DNA of 38,239 nucleotides from Setaria digitata (GCA_003640385.1 RCAB01000561.1:1-38239), one strand, 5' to 3'. Shown: positions 12,258-23,689, counted from the stretch's first letter. Numbers and translations are program-made. Notes: generated by a model from the sequence alone, not told the origin.

Positions 12258-12374
12258 GTACGTGATCGTTTTTTCCTTCCTTTTTTATGATATACTATAT
12301 GATTATTTGAATATATCGTATAAATATATGCTATTTAACGCACATAATGGGTTCTGGCTATAACGATCACGTAC
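12258..12374. repeat. Perfect 13-bp inverted repeat (MITE-like)
   Basis: GTACGTGATCGTT at 12258-12270 is exactly reverse-complemented at 12362-12374, with a 91-base AT-rich spacer. Size and layout would suit a miniature element, but I see no convincing target-site duplication. CGTAA/GCGTAA motifs are frequent around it (12138-12215). Confidence 0.6.
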
Positions 12375-12500
12375 GTGTGCGTAATATTTATTCTGATATA
12401 GCTTAGGATGAGAAGAGTTCTAGCAATAAAATGACTGATAAAATTGATAATATAGTTGATGTATGATGAACCTCCTCTATAGCTACGAAACTGATGATAT

Positions 12501-12636
12501 TATCATATCAGTTTACAGTATCATGTGATACCGTTTGCAGCATCGATATTATCAACACCAATATGGTATTTTCATCAAATATTGATAATAGCGACACTAC
12601 AGATGTTATCACATTATACTGCAAACTGATAAGATA
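12501..12636. repeat. 136-bp foldback, 55-bp arms with no gaps
   Basis: Arms 12501-12555 and 12582-12636 are the same length and are reverse complements at about 45 of 55 positions without any gap. Identity is 27/30 at the outer end and 9/9 next to the loop; a weaker 16-base middle section has several transitions, some of which keep G-U pairing. The 26-base loop itself contains ACCA..TGGT. Such a structure may be a foldback/MITE copy, a long hairpin RNA precursor, or a decayed inverted duplication. Nothing coding is visible in it. Confidence 0.75.
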
Positions 12637-13886
12637 AAGGAGTAAAAAGTGAAATGAATTAATTCATCAAGTATCATTGCCATAAATTGTAATTAAATCA
12701 TATGAAATAAAGTCTTTTTCGATTATCCAAGATATGATAATGATATGAAAGCTGTAAAAAATACGGGCAAAAAGATTAATCAGAATCAGTCTAAGCTAAT
12801 GAAAAAACTCAAAAAAAAAAATAATAATTGATAAGAGCAAGACTAAAAGACTAAGGAACCTTTAACCATATCCATTGGTAGCGGATTTGTCTATTAATCC
12901 TTAACTATTAAATATTTAAATGAAAAGGCGCAAATTTTGGATAGCTTGAATGAGGGATTTTAGGAAGACCGAAGAGGCAAAAACAAATATCGTCAAGATT
13001 TAAGAACGAAAAAGACGAAGAATCAAAGTTAGAATGGAGAAAAAAAAAAAAAAAGTACCGAGAAGAGATTGAAACACTAAAGAAATGTGAAAGCACATAG
13101 TGGTGAGTTGTTAGTAAGACTAGTTATAATCATCAAAATATGCAAGCTGGAAAAAAAAAATCAATGAGTTTTTATTCCAACTAGCAAGGCAAGCCCAATA
13201 AAGACTAGGCTTTAGTGGAAAGTAAAAGGGAAAAAATAAAGAAATTGGCCTTTTTGGCACTGATAATTTTCTCGCTACTTCACTTTTAAGCTCTTTTCCT
13301 CAAGGCACAAAAGTAAATTCACTTTTTGGGTAAAATGCAAATTTCAAAAAGAATGAGAAAATTAGCATTTAAGTTTTTAGTCCAATAACAAAATGCTAGT
13401 TCATAGTTATGCTAATATGCTTAAACTTGAATCATAATGCTTAGATGGCAATACAAATATTGTCTAATTGATAACGCCAACTATATCATATCATATCTGT
13501 TCATCCAATCAATCGATCTTCACTAACGAATATTATTTGAATGAATGAAGTTTCGTTTCAACCTTTCTTTTTTTTTTTTTTTTTTTTCTTCTTTTACAAA
13601 TAATTCAAAATTCTTTGCTATTGTTATTGATTCTAATTTCAAATTGCACAGAAAGAAAGAATAAAAGTCATTTGAAGTAATAACTTCTAGGCAAACAAAA
13701 ATTATTGAAAAAAAAAAATTTCACAAGGGGACAAAGAACAAAAATCATTTCTAGAATTAATTCCAAAAAAAAAACCCTTTCTCCCCTTTCGTTTAATATT
13801 GGCAAAAAAAAAAAGTATCTTAATATATATCCGTTATCAATATGATAAAACACGTTTTAACGTCATAAATAAAAATTTAGGCACGT

Positions 13887-13944
13887 CACGTGGGAGTTTC
13901 GGTAGCATTTGTATGCTATCATCAGCTCTTCAGCATAGCACGTG
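13887..13944. promoter_or_regulatory. Pair of CACGTG E-boxes
   Basis: CACGTG palindromes lie at 13887-13892 and 13939-13944, flanking a small TAGCAT/ATGCTA hairpin. CACGTG is the core bound by Myc/Max- and TFEB-type bHLH proteins. The sites are several kilobases from any gene here, so function is speculative. Confidence 0.25.
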
Positions 13945-14029
13945 TTAACTACGTAGTATTGTTAATTTTTCAGTGTATCAATTACTGAAAACTTTTCATG
14001 ACTATTTCAAACAACTTACGCTTTATGAG

Positions 14030-14300
14030 TGTATGAAAACGTGGGTGGACACCAGTGTAGGTGTAGATATGTAGGCTAGATTTGTGGGTGTAGCTCGCAA
14101 GCGCAGACACAGCAGACGTGTGGGTGCAAGCGTGTAGACGTAGATGCGGGTGTGGGTGTAGGTGTGTAGGCGTAGTAATGTGGGCCTGACTGTGTGGACG
14201 TAGGCGCGTGAGTGGGTGTAGGTGTGTAGGCGTAGTAATGTGGGCCTGAGGCCTGACTGTGTGGACGTAGGCGCGTGAGTGGGTGCACGTGGGCGGAGGA
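14030..14300. repeat. G-rich minisatellite, ~60-bp unit
   Basis: This is a GC-rich island in AT-rich DNA, made of GTGGGTGTAG-type words. One 60-base unit starting GGTGTGTAGGCGTAG (14161) is repeated at 14221 with an 8-base internal duplication (AGGCCTG). G/T is strongly concentrated on the plus strand. The minus-strand open frame (14288-14076) encodes a repetitive Tyr/Thr/Pro sequence that simply mirrors the repeat. Confidence 0.85.
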
Positions 14301-14310
14301 GCTATAGGGA

Positions 14311-14358
14311 TTGCATGCGCTTTTTCAAGATATTTCAGTGAAAGCTTAGCGCATGCAA
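14311..14358. repeat. Perfect 11-bp stem-loop beside the minisatellite
   Basis: TTGCATGCGCT at 14311-14321 and AGCGCATGCAA at 14348-14358 pair perfectly with a 26-base intervening segment. A further TTTCA/TGAAA pairing is possible after a small bulge. The GC content of the arms is unusual for the area. Confidence 0.7.
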
Positions 14359-17104
14359 AAAGTACCCCGCTCGAGCATTTCTTTTAGCGTAGGAGGATGC
14401 GGGGATATATGCATGCGTGGGTGTGTATGGATGGTTAAATTTTACGTTTTAAAATTTCTTCAAATTCATATAATTTCATCCAATTTACTTTCTTTCTTCT
14501 TTTTTTTTTAAGAAATGAATCCATTAAATAATCATAATAAAAATCAGAAAAATAATCGGAAAAAGCAAAAAAAAAAAAAATTGACGAAAATTTTCGAAAT
14601 GCATTGAAAGTTGTATGAAAAAAATTTATAAAAATGAACTGAAAGGCCTCAGTTTATTCAGCGAAATTCCGTTCAAAATGAAATGGAAAAAGGAGAAATC
14701 AACACTGTTAAAAACATTGTACTTTTTTCTTTTTTTTTTTTTAATTATTTCAATTACTTTATCGTTTTACTAAATTCCCTCGATGTTATTTTCACATTTT
14801 TGTATAATAATTTTAAGAACTATCATAGTTTACGTAATTTCTCGTAATGCTTTAAATCATGGAGAATAGTTTCATTGAATTTTCCTAGTTTTCCCCTGTA
14901 TCTTTCCTCTCATTTGTACAATTAGTCAATTGCTACTGTTAAGTTTCAAAATAATTCTTGACTCAACCACTTTTTTTTTTCCTCCATTTAAAATTGAGGA
15001 AAAAAGAACAGTTGAGAAAAGCAGGAAGAGTAATAATCTAATTTATAATTATTATTTTATTAAATTTCTCAAGTAATAACAAATTTTTCTAGCTATACAG
15101 TGGAAATGTATTATTATTCTTTTTCGTAGTCTAAACTGTAAACTTTTCCATTCCTACAGTTGGATATTAATATAAATTTATCGATTATTCAATAATGCTT
15201 GCAGTAATTAAAAAGCTATCTAGGCTAGAATTTATTAATAATTATTGGGAATGAGCGTTATTAATTAAGCTACATAACGCTTATCAAATAATTAACTGAC
15301 ATTTAATTACAGTGAAATGTTAATTTTGATTGATTATTGATAAAATGGGAAGTGTATGAAGAAAATTCCCTGCTGATAAATAAATGATAAAAATTTTTTG
15401 GACGAAGCAATAAATGTTTGCGCATATAAATGAATGAATTGGCTTTTTTTTTTTAAGAATGAAAGGATTGAAGGAAAAAAAAAAAGGAATTAGTGATTAA
15501 TGTTTATCAGTTATTAAAATGATAAATAAATGACGTATTTCAAGTTTACAAACTGTACTTTATCATTGTGTGATAAGTGTTCGTAAAACAGTAACGGAAA
15601 TCAGAAGCATTTGTAATATGAAAAAAAAAAAAGGGAAATAGAACAGGAAACAAGAAAAATAAATTTTTTTTTTTTAAATTTTAATTATAAAAACTTTAAC
15701 ATTTCTCATAACTGCATTGCAACACTGAACATTATAGGAAAGAAGCGAGAAAAAAAAAAAAAAAGAACTGAATAAAAAATATTTGAATTTTAATTTTACA
15801 AGATGAGAGATAAAATTTAATTTTCCAATTCATTTCATTTCAATCGCAAGTAAAATTGGCATCCAATGAATGTTAATTTTGTAACGGATAAGAAGAAGCA
15901 ACAAAATTCATCTCAAAAATGATTCATTGAAATAAAAAAAAAAAAGCAAAGATTTTTCAAAATCAAGGAATGAATTTAATAATACAAGAAATTTTCTCTC
16001 ATCTTCAATCCTGCCCATTTCTTCTACTAATTGAAAAAATTTAAAAACAAATAAAAAAAAAAGGGGGAAGAGAGAGGGAAAGAGATTTATTTAAATGTAA
16101 TTTTAATTTTTTCAAATAGTTGTTAAAATTTTACACGAAAACTAATTAAAAACATTAACTAATGAGAAGACACAATCACGTGTCATCACAAATAAATATC
16201 TTATATTGTTCAATTTTTTCATCTCGCTTAAATATAATACAAAATGAATAAACAAAACTGATCAAACATATTTATTTAAAAACAAAAACAAAATAAACAA
16301 TTAAAAGTAAACAAAAATACAAATATTATTATTAGTCGGAAAATATAAACAGGAAAAAGAAGGATGCTGAACGTCTATTTATTTATTTATTCATTTGTTC
16401 TTTCGACACATTATTCTTTTCTTCTATTCAAAAACAAACAAGAAAGAAAAAAAAAACAATTCAAGTCTAATTAAAAATTTACTAAATTTCTCCCAACCCT
16501 TTTTCTCAGTTTTACCAAAAGTAATTAGTATTAGAAATCATTAAATACTACTGGATAATTCCACTTCTATTTTTTTTTTTATTCGGCTGAAAATGGCCTA
16601 TTTACTTAAAATAATAAAGAAAGAAAGAGTAATTTATTAATTTAGACGATGAATTCACATCTGATCCCACTTCCTCACTTCCAAAAACAAAAAGAAAGTA
16701 TTATTTGTAATAATGAAATATACCATTAATGTATTTAAATATTTAATACATATTTGTATATCAATCATATGTATATATTTAATTAATGGATTCCTGTCAG
16801 AATTAAAAACATTAATTCATATTGAAATGAATGCAATAATTTGTTTATGCTTATATTTGCAAATAATATATGAATGCATTTAAATAATTAATTAATTAAT
16901 CGTTAAAGAAGAGAAAATGTTAAAAGGTGGAAAAGACTGTTGTAGGAATATAACATTTTAACAGTATAAGTTTATAAACATAATTAAATCAGTGCTAATT
17001 TGATCGATCTATGAAGGACAGCAGTGAAATTAGACGATGACAGTTACGTGTACGCGATAGATTGCTAGCTATCAATTGGTGTATTGATAGTGTTCGATGC
17101 TGAC

Positions 17105-17160
17105 GAGTGAATGATAGCAACGATGATAGTGAGTGATAGCAATGGTGATAGTGAGTGATA
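17105..17160. repeat. ~22-bp tandem repeat
   Basis: Two to three imperfect copies of GAGTGATAGCAAtGgTGATAGT occur in tandem, in a slightly GC-richer patch. Confidence 0.6.
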
Positions 17161-17388
17161 ATGCTGTGATGATCGTTATTTGTTAGAGAAAGTTCAACTA
17201 AAGAAGGGAAAGAGAACGGGAATATGAGAGAAAAGAGAAAGCATATTATATGAAAGAGAGGAATGAAAAAGAATAGTGATGTTTTGAAGAGTCCAACAGC
17301 TCGATTAGAAATGGAGAAAGATTGGAAAAATTGGAATAACTACCGATTGAAATGGATATTATTATTGCTGAATTGTTAAGTCTAAAGA

Positions 17389-17424
17389 TGATATGATATG
17401 ATATGATATGATATGATATGATGT
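17389..17424. repeat. (ATATG)n pentanucleotide microsatellite
   Basis: About seven uninterrupted copies of a five-base unit. Confidence 0.95.
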
Positions 17425-19792
17425 GACATGCATTTATATGTTTTAATATAAATCTGACCGATAAAATCATGTTAGAAATACTATTTGTACAATGTGCATT
17501 ATATAAATATGTTACTATTAATTGGTGATAATAATTATATATGTATAATCTAAAATTTTGTAGAATTTCATTTGTTTTAGTATGATATTATTATTGTTGA
17601 TGATGATAATGATGAAGAAAGAAAAGAAAAAAAGAAATGATATAACGACATAAAATGATAAAAATAGTGATAAAATGATGTTATTAATGAATGATTTAAT
17701 TAGTCATTCAATGGAAGGGATAGTATAAAATAAAATGATCAGTAGCAATATTTAATTTAGCCATAGCTATAATAAAGGGAATAGGAAAGAGAAGAATTTT
17801 ATTCAAATTTTTCTTAAATTCTAAGTATTATAATATATGAGTTTTTATGAAATGAATTTTTTTTTTTTTATAACTCCAAAATTATAAATAGCAAAAAAAA
17901 AAAACCTGGTGAAAAAGCCTAAAATGTTACGTATGTAAAAAAAATTTATTTTCTAAAGTGATGCCTTATTATTAGGGAAATATGAGAGGGAAGAGAGATT
18001 ACATTGAGATAATTGAGAAAAATTATTTTACTCTTTTCTTTTTTTCTTTCATTTCCGCTTGCAACTTTTTTCAAAAAATTAACTTCTGAACCTAAATTTC
18101 GAATCAGTGTTAGAGAAGGTAGATTTTAAATTCTAATCATTTCAATTAACACCCAAACTGTGGTGATAAAGAAGACTTATTAACATCTAACGAGATCAAA
18201 AACCTAACATTTAACATCATCTAACATTTAACCATATCATTTAAAAAAGTAAAAAATGCCGTGATATTCGTTACGGCTGAAGACTAATACGCTTTATCAC
18301 CAAAATTTTACACTATTTATTTTAATTTTCGTCGCTGTTACCTTGATGACCTTGACAAAAAAAAAGCAAAAAAAAAAGCATAGTGGGTATTAAATTAAAA
18401 GGCTAAAACAGAAGTATCCTTTTTTTGTTCTTTCTGTAACAAGTAGAAAAGTGTATTGTTTTAAATGAATTAATATAATATTTAAATTCAAAAAAAAAAA
18501 AAAAAAGGGAAATAAGAAATGAAGCAATATATCCAGATGCATTTTCGATATTATTTTTTATAAAGATGAAGATGAGAAAAAAAAAAAAAAAAAAAAGAAA
18601 AAAGGCTGAAAATATAGGACACTTCACTGATTAAATAAGGAAATTTTATTTCAAATTAAAAAAATTCCTTTCCCAATTAATAAATGCATTTTGATTTTTC
18701 ACTTAATAAACAAATCAGGAAGTTATATTTTTCTATCTCTTCTCAAATCAAAGAATGCCAAATATGAAAAATCTTTTGCGTAAAAGTGGAAAATTGTTAA
18801 ACGTGTATGAAAATCACAGAAGGGGGTTGGTAAGGAAGAAAAATTGTTTAATCGATGAAGGAAAAAATTTTAACTTATGAGCGAGAAAGATTTTTGCTTT
18901 TTTAAACTTATAGCTATTTTTTCTTCTTAAATTTTCCATTAAAGAAAATTCGATCATCTAAAGGGAGTTTCCGAAAAGAATTTCCTTTACTTTAGGGAAT
19001 TGAAAAATCCTTATAGAAATTGGTTTTTTCTTTCTTTTTTTTTTCTTGAGATGGGAAACTTTTTATACGCTTACCTTTTTCCGATTTTCGAAATGAAATT
19101 TTAGGATTCAGCAATCTTTAACTGATAGAGTGAGAAAAGAAAAGTTTTTTCCTACTCTATTCTAAACCTAACCAAAGAATTTAAGGATTGAGCAACTGCA
19201 CTGTGGCACTGCGACTTATTGACACTGATAAAAGTTTCAAATTTCTCGGCAAATTCTTGAGAATTCTACCTTAATATCCATGATATTTTTGGAATTTTGT
19301 TAATCCTCTTTTTTCCTAAAAGAAAGCTTCCCACAATAGTGAATGTGCAAGCATCAGTTTCTCTAAATGAGAGACGATATTTTTCGTGCTTCATTAATTA
19401 TTCAAATAATGTGATTGCATTCCACAGGAGTATGTTATAAAATCTAAACCGATTTCTATTTGCATATTCATATTATGAGGCTGTTCGATGATTTGGTCAC
19501 TGATCATCGAAAACTCCGAAAATAATGAGAGGAATTCATTATAGGAAATCAGCCACGCGTGGTTGTAACACAATTAGCGTATGCTACATTAGCTTGATCA
19601 ATACATCATATTCAATCGCTGAGTAGAATTTTCGGCAATTAATCTTCTTATTATTAGCACAGCAATATCACTTAATAAACCTATAGTTGCATACAATTAC
19701 CAATTATTACGATGAAATATGTATCACAGAAGTGGTAAAATTGTACCCGCAAAATAAAATAAAGAGGCCCTCTGACGAAGAAAAAAAACAAT

Positions 19793-19941
19793 CTAATCAT
19801 TCGGATAAACTCTTTTATGCCATGGTCGAGAAATGTAGTGCTTTCCATCGAAAGACTCGAAATAATTCTTGACAAGCGGATGAAATATCTAAAAATAAAA
19901 CAATGAAGAAAAAAGACAAAGATGGCTACGGCTTCCCTCTC

Positions 19942-19991
<50 letters not shown>

Positions 19992-21855
19992 NATAAATAA
20001 ATGATAAAATGAAATACAAAATTCCCATCAAAGAAAATAGTACACTGATTTTAATGCCTTTATTAAGCATATGTGCATTGTGCAGTGTTTGAAAAAGAAT
20101 GAAAAACTATTCCACTTTACATCTATTTCATTAGTGTTGCTCTGTGTAGAGTAAGAGCTAGAGAAGGGAAATTTTTCACAAATGACACCAAAGGAATTTA
20201 AATTTCAAGCAAACACTCCCAACAAAATTTTTATAACATACATTCTAATGACCAATTAATTATTGGTGGGATAAGCCTTTTTACTCAGTCTCCTAGCAGA
20301 TTAGAAAAATAGTTATTTCGGACTATTCCTTAAGACTGCAGACAGCAGTGAAATTATCGATACCTTGTGAATATGTAATCAATTAACAACACTTAAAAAC
20401 AACTTTTCAGTTAAAATGATACCATTTGAAATGAAAAATAAATGAATAACAAACACACACCCTTCCCTCACCGAGTTCGATATTCTCCTCCACAACATAA
20501 GCCAATTGTGGAATTAGCCTATCCCTTGTATCGATTATTACCGAATAATTAGGCATTTCTGACCAATCCTGCAAGGAGACTCCAAGAAAAGTTCAAACGT
20601 AGAAATAAAATTACAACATTAGAAATTATTTGAAAGAATCAAGCCTAAAAATCAAAATGTGTGATTAGTAACGCCCAAATAATACTGGGAAACCTTGCGG
20701 CACCAGGACTCTAGAAACCTCAAGAAAACCGAGAACACTTGCAGACTGTTAATTTGAAAAAAAAAAATCTAAGAAGTACTACCAAAAGTCTAACCGATAG
20801 TGACGAAAAGGAAGTGGCATTGTAAGCCACTAACAAAATGTATTGGAGGTAAAACAAAGCTATCAGAAGATAAGCGGTGCTAAAAAATGATTAGTTAAAC
20901 TTACTAACTTCTTGCTTGTACTTACTTTTCTGCCTTTATGAGTTTTATCCAGCCAACTTTGCGGAGCATTTGCTTTTTCATCCCAGCCAATAATAACACC
21001 TCTATATCCATGGATTTTATGTCGAACCACATCACCAACACGATATTTTATATATGGTGGCCGTGGATCTCGTGGTTCAAGAGAGCCTAGAAACAAAATT
21101 AAAATTGTACGCTAGCCTAAAATAGACGATTACACTGTTACTCCCAGCTAAGTAATATAAAATTAGCTGCAATTATTGCAGTGAGCATCTCTATATAAAT
21201 GATTTAACTATTCATCATACTAAATGATACTGACAGCAGAAATATGCCTAAAGGACTTCGAATTATAACTTAACTACAGAGAAATTACCTCCAAAGTATT
21301 TCGTTTCCTTCTCGTCTTCCGATACATCAATAATTTCATCCACTTTTTCTTCTTTACGTGGAAATAATCGCGAGAAACGTGATAATGAATTCTTCAATCT
21401 AAAATAAAGTAATTTAGCAAGAATATATAATAGTTGACGATTTATACGATTAGAATAACTTTACTTACTTCATAATATGATCTAGTTCTAAGATTAAATT
21501 TTGTTTTTCTCTTTAAGAATAACTAAACTGAGAAAAAAGTAACTCAAATTAATAAGCCAATCAACACCAAACAAAGCAGAGTAGAGAAAATGCAGTATTA
21601 CAAACAAGAGATTACATTAAATAGAGTGTAAGATGAAACCGAAAACAAAGATTAATCTCTAGTTTCAAATTTATTGAGAGGTAAATCGAGCTAATATCCT
21701 GAGAGTATAAAAACTTACTTATGCAAATGATATCTAACATCAGATGATGATGAAGGCGACAAGAAGAACTGCAAGGGTACAGCAATAAAAATAGCGAAGA
21801 AAATAATCACTGGCATATATTCCACCATTTCCTGACTAACATCACGATAATTCAT
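19793..21855 (-). CDS. Membrane-anchored YccV/HspQ-like domain protein (5 exons)
   Basis: Exons are 21855-21719, 21398-21289, 21086-20926, 20568-20461 and 19888-19793 (TAG), giving 203 residues. Residues about 14-32 form one hydrophobic membrane segment, followed by a basic region (41-61) and an acidic linker (62-78). Residues about 94-200 match the YccV-like (hemimethylated-DNA-binding/HspQ) domain: the YRVGDVVRHK.HGYRGVIIGWD start, a YVVEENI strand and the HPLV.NYFESFDGKHYI end seen in FBXO21-type versions. In bacteria HspQ is a protease specificity factor and a DnaA-region-binding protein; animal versions occur in FBXO21 and POLDIP2. The anchored form's role is unknown. A pyrimidine-rich TTTTTTCATTTCAG ends 5 bases before the ATG, consistent with SL trans-splicing. 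The exon 4 donor was chosen as AGG|GTGTGT because the nearer GTGAGG breaks the frame to the last exon. Confidence 0.85.
19942..19992. repeat. Long poly(A) run ending in an N
   Basis: About 50 consecutive A bases are followed by a single N at 19992. This lies in intron 4 of the YccV-domain gene and is probably an unresolved homopolymer. Confidence 0.9.
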
Positions 21856-22269
21856 AAAAACTGAAATGAAAAAATTCAGTTGTAATCAGCAAATTTATTC
21901 ATTAAACTGAATTCTCTAATGTCTAATTTAAATGTCCTAACTTTGAACGAGATTTAAATGGAAAAAGAAAAATGAGCTAACAAAGATCAATATTTCAGAG
22001 GAGTTCATAATTTAGGCTTATATCGAAAATTTCGAAAATCGAAAAATTAAAACGATAAAACTGTCTTCGATAACAGTATCAGTAATCGATATCTAGTCAA
22101 TTAATTGATTCACTCAAAGGTGATTCATAATAGAAGCTAATTTTGATAACTGCAGTTCAAAATGAAATGAAATTCGACAAATATGAGTTTGGAAAGAAAT
22201 TTAAAAAGAAAAAAGAAGAATGAAAAGCTAAACTATTACAAATAATTAAATTGAGTGTTTGATTCCATT

Positions 22270-22347
22270 CTACTCTTCCATAAATATATTTAAACTGAGA
22301 ATTTTTGGGCGCTGATCATCACTGTAATGATTCGATAAATCCAAATC
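22270..22347 (-). other. Possible extra exon upstream of the YccV-domain gene
   Basis: On the minus strand a strong acceptor (TTTTGTTTAATTTCAG) at 22348-22350 is followed by 25 open codons starting DLDLSNHYSDDQRPK and ending in TAG at 22270. It could be the last exon of an unseen gene or a 5' exon of the YccV-domain gene. With a weak donor after NHY, the frame would join exon 1 of that gene in phase. I cannot identify it, and it may be intergenic. Confidence 0.2.
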
Positions 22348-22944
22348 CTGAAATTAAACAAAAATAATAATACATTTTTTTTTCTCGAAATATTTTTATG
22401 GACGTATTACAGTTTACTGAACGGTAGATGCCAATGGTGAAAACATTTTATGTGACGATGAAAAAACCTGTAATTGTTTTTTTTTCAAGTTTTTACAACA
22501 ATAATTACACAATTTCATTTTTTTTTTTGGTAATTCAATTCAATTAGTGCCATTTGTTCAGTTATTTTAAACAGCAAAAGTGATTTTCCGGAGAAGTTTT
22601 TGGTGCTGACAAACAGTAGCAGTGTGATTAACAATAAAAGAAAAAAAAAAGAGTGATATTAACTAAATGTAAACATGACATAATGCAACGTCATCGTTAC
22701 AGGCAGAATTTTCGGCAATTTTCAATAACAGAAAATAATATCGATGGAAGAATTGAATATTCTAAATTGCAAATTTATTCAAATAAATTAAAAAGAAATT
22801 TTTTGCAAAAATTTTTGACAATTTTTTTTTTTTGATTTTTCAAACGAATATAAAATACAGAAAAAATAGCAAAACAAAAATTTAAATTTTCAAATTTATT
22901 AAATTTAATCAAAAAGAAAATATTGAAAATCGATAGCGCTAAGA

Positions 22945-23115
22945 GTTGGAACAACCAACATGCCCGGGATCTCTTGTACCGTAACACCCAATAAAACTCG
23001 GTACACCGCTTGAAGATATTTTTATTCGGGTGTCATACGTGGCCGAATGGTGAAAGACGGCTTCGGAAAATCAACTTAACGTTCTAGGTTGATTTTTCGG
23101 CTTTACGTCATTCAC
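22945..23115. ncRNA. Cluster of inverted repeats, possible structured RNA
   Basis: Four dyads lie within 170 bases. They are GTTGG/CCAAC at 22945-22959; TGTACCG/CGGTACA at 22975-22981 and 22999-23005; ACACCCAATAAAA against TTTTATTCGGGTGT at 22985-22997 and 23020-23033; and a long arm pair 23050-23075 with 23088-23115 around a 12-base loop. The second and third interlock, so they would form either a pseudoknot or alternative stems. The last resembles a microRNA precursor: a perfect loop-proximal helix, an internal loop, then a GACG/CGTC and GTGAA/TTCAC base. The region is GC-richer than its surroundings. Strand and transcription are unknown; a foldback element is the alternative. Confidence 0.35.
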
Positions 23116-23689
23116 GTAAGTGTGTTTCTTCACGTAAATGCATCAGCCTCTCTAAAGCTTCCAAAACATGCTAAGATAAAGGGTCAAAAGTTGATGAGGT
23201 GTTTTTGGAGATGGTCAGAGTTCTTTGGAAGAAGCTAAAGTTAACACGCACTTCTGAGAAGAAACTAAGACAGATCGAATAGCAATGCTCACAAAATAAC
23301 TTCTGAAATTTTGCAGTTGTTAGTAACAATTAGAAGTGAGAAGGTTGATAAGTATAAGTAGATTGTTGGGACTGATAAGAATGATAAAAGTTTAGTGAGG
23401 TGCTATCAGTAGCTGGTTATTATCGATTACTATTATTATTATTGCTATCAGTGAATGCAGCTAAACGTCTCCTTTTGTACGATTCACTGTTTATTGATAA
23501 CAATCTATTCAAGTCTTATTAGATACATTTTAAATTTCCAAATGCTAAAGCATTGTCGTTTAGTAATCAATTTAATCGATTTTTGGATTTTGAAATTCAA
23601 AATGCATTTAATTCAGTTAGTAACTTGCTAAACATGGCTTTCTTTTTTCACGAAAGTTTTACGTATTTTTCAAAATGTTATATTTTCTT

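Larger units (their letters stand above)
14359..19792. other. Gene-free AT-rich intergenic DNA
   Basis: No splice-compatible coding exon was recognised on either strand. The stretch holds poly(A)/poly(T) tracts (for example near 14568, 15750, 18490 and 18580), TTAA runs near 16885-16900, a ~22-bp GATAGTGAGTGATAGCAA repeat at 17105-17160 and an ATATG array at 17389-17424. A CACGTG occurs at 16177-16182. Open frames here are homopolymer-driven. Confidence 0.6.

Noticed and set aside
14076..14288. Minus-strand open frame encoding a Tyr/Thr/Pro-rich repetitive peptide
   Set aside because: It is the translation of the GC-rich minisatellite; the period is 60 bases with an 8-base insertion, there is no splice or start context and no family resemblance.
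19681..20070. 129-codon minus-strand open frame crossing the long poly(A) run
   Set aside because: It is mostly a poly-Phe stretch through an N; only 19888-19793 in a different frame is a real exon (end of the YccV-like domain).
23036..23060. GTGGCCGAATGG resembling the start of a Leu/Ser tRNA
   Set aside because: No matching acceptor stem or T-arm sequence follows; the segment folds instead as part of the long hairpin.
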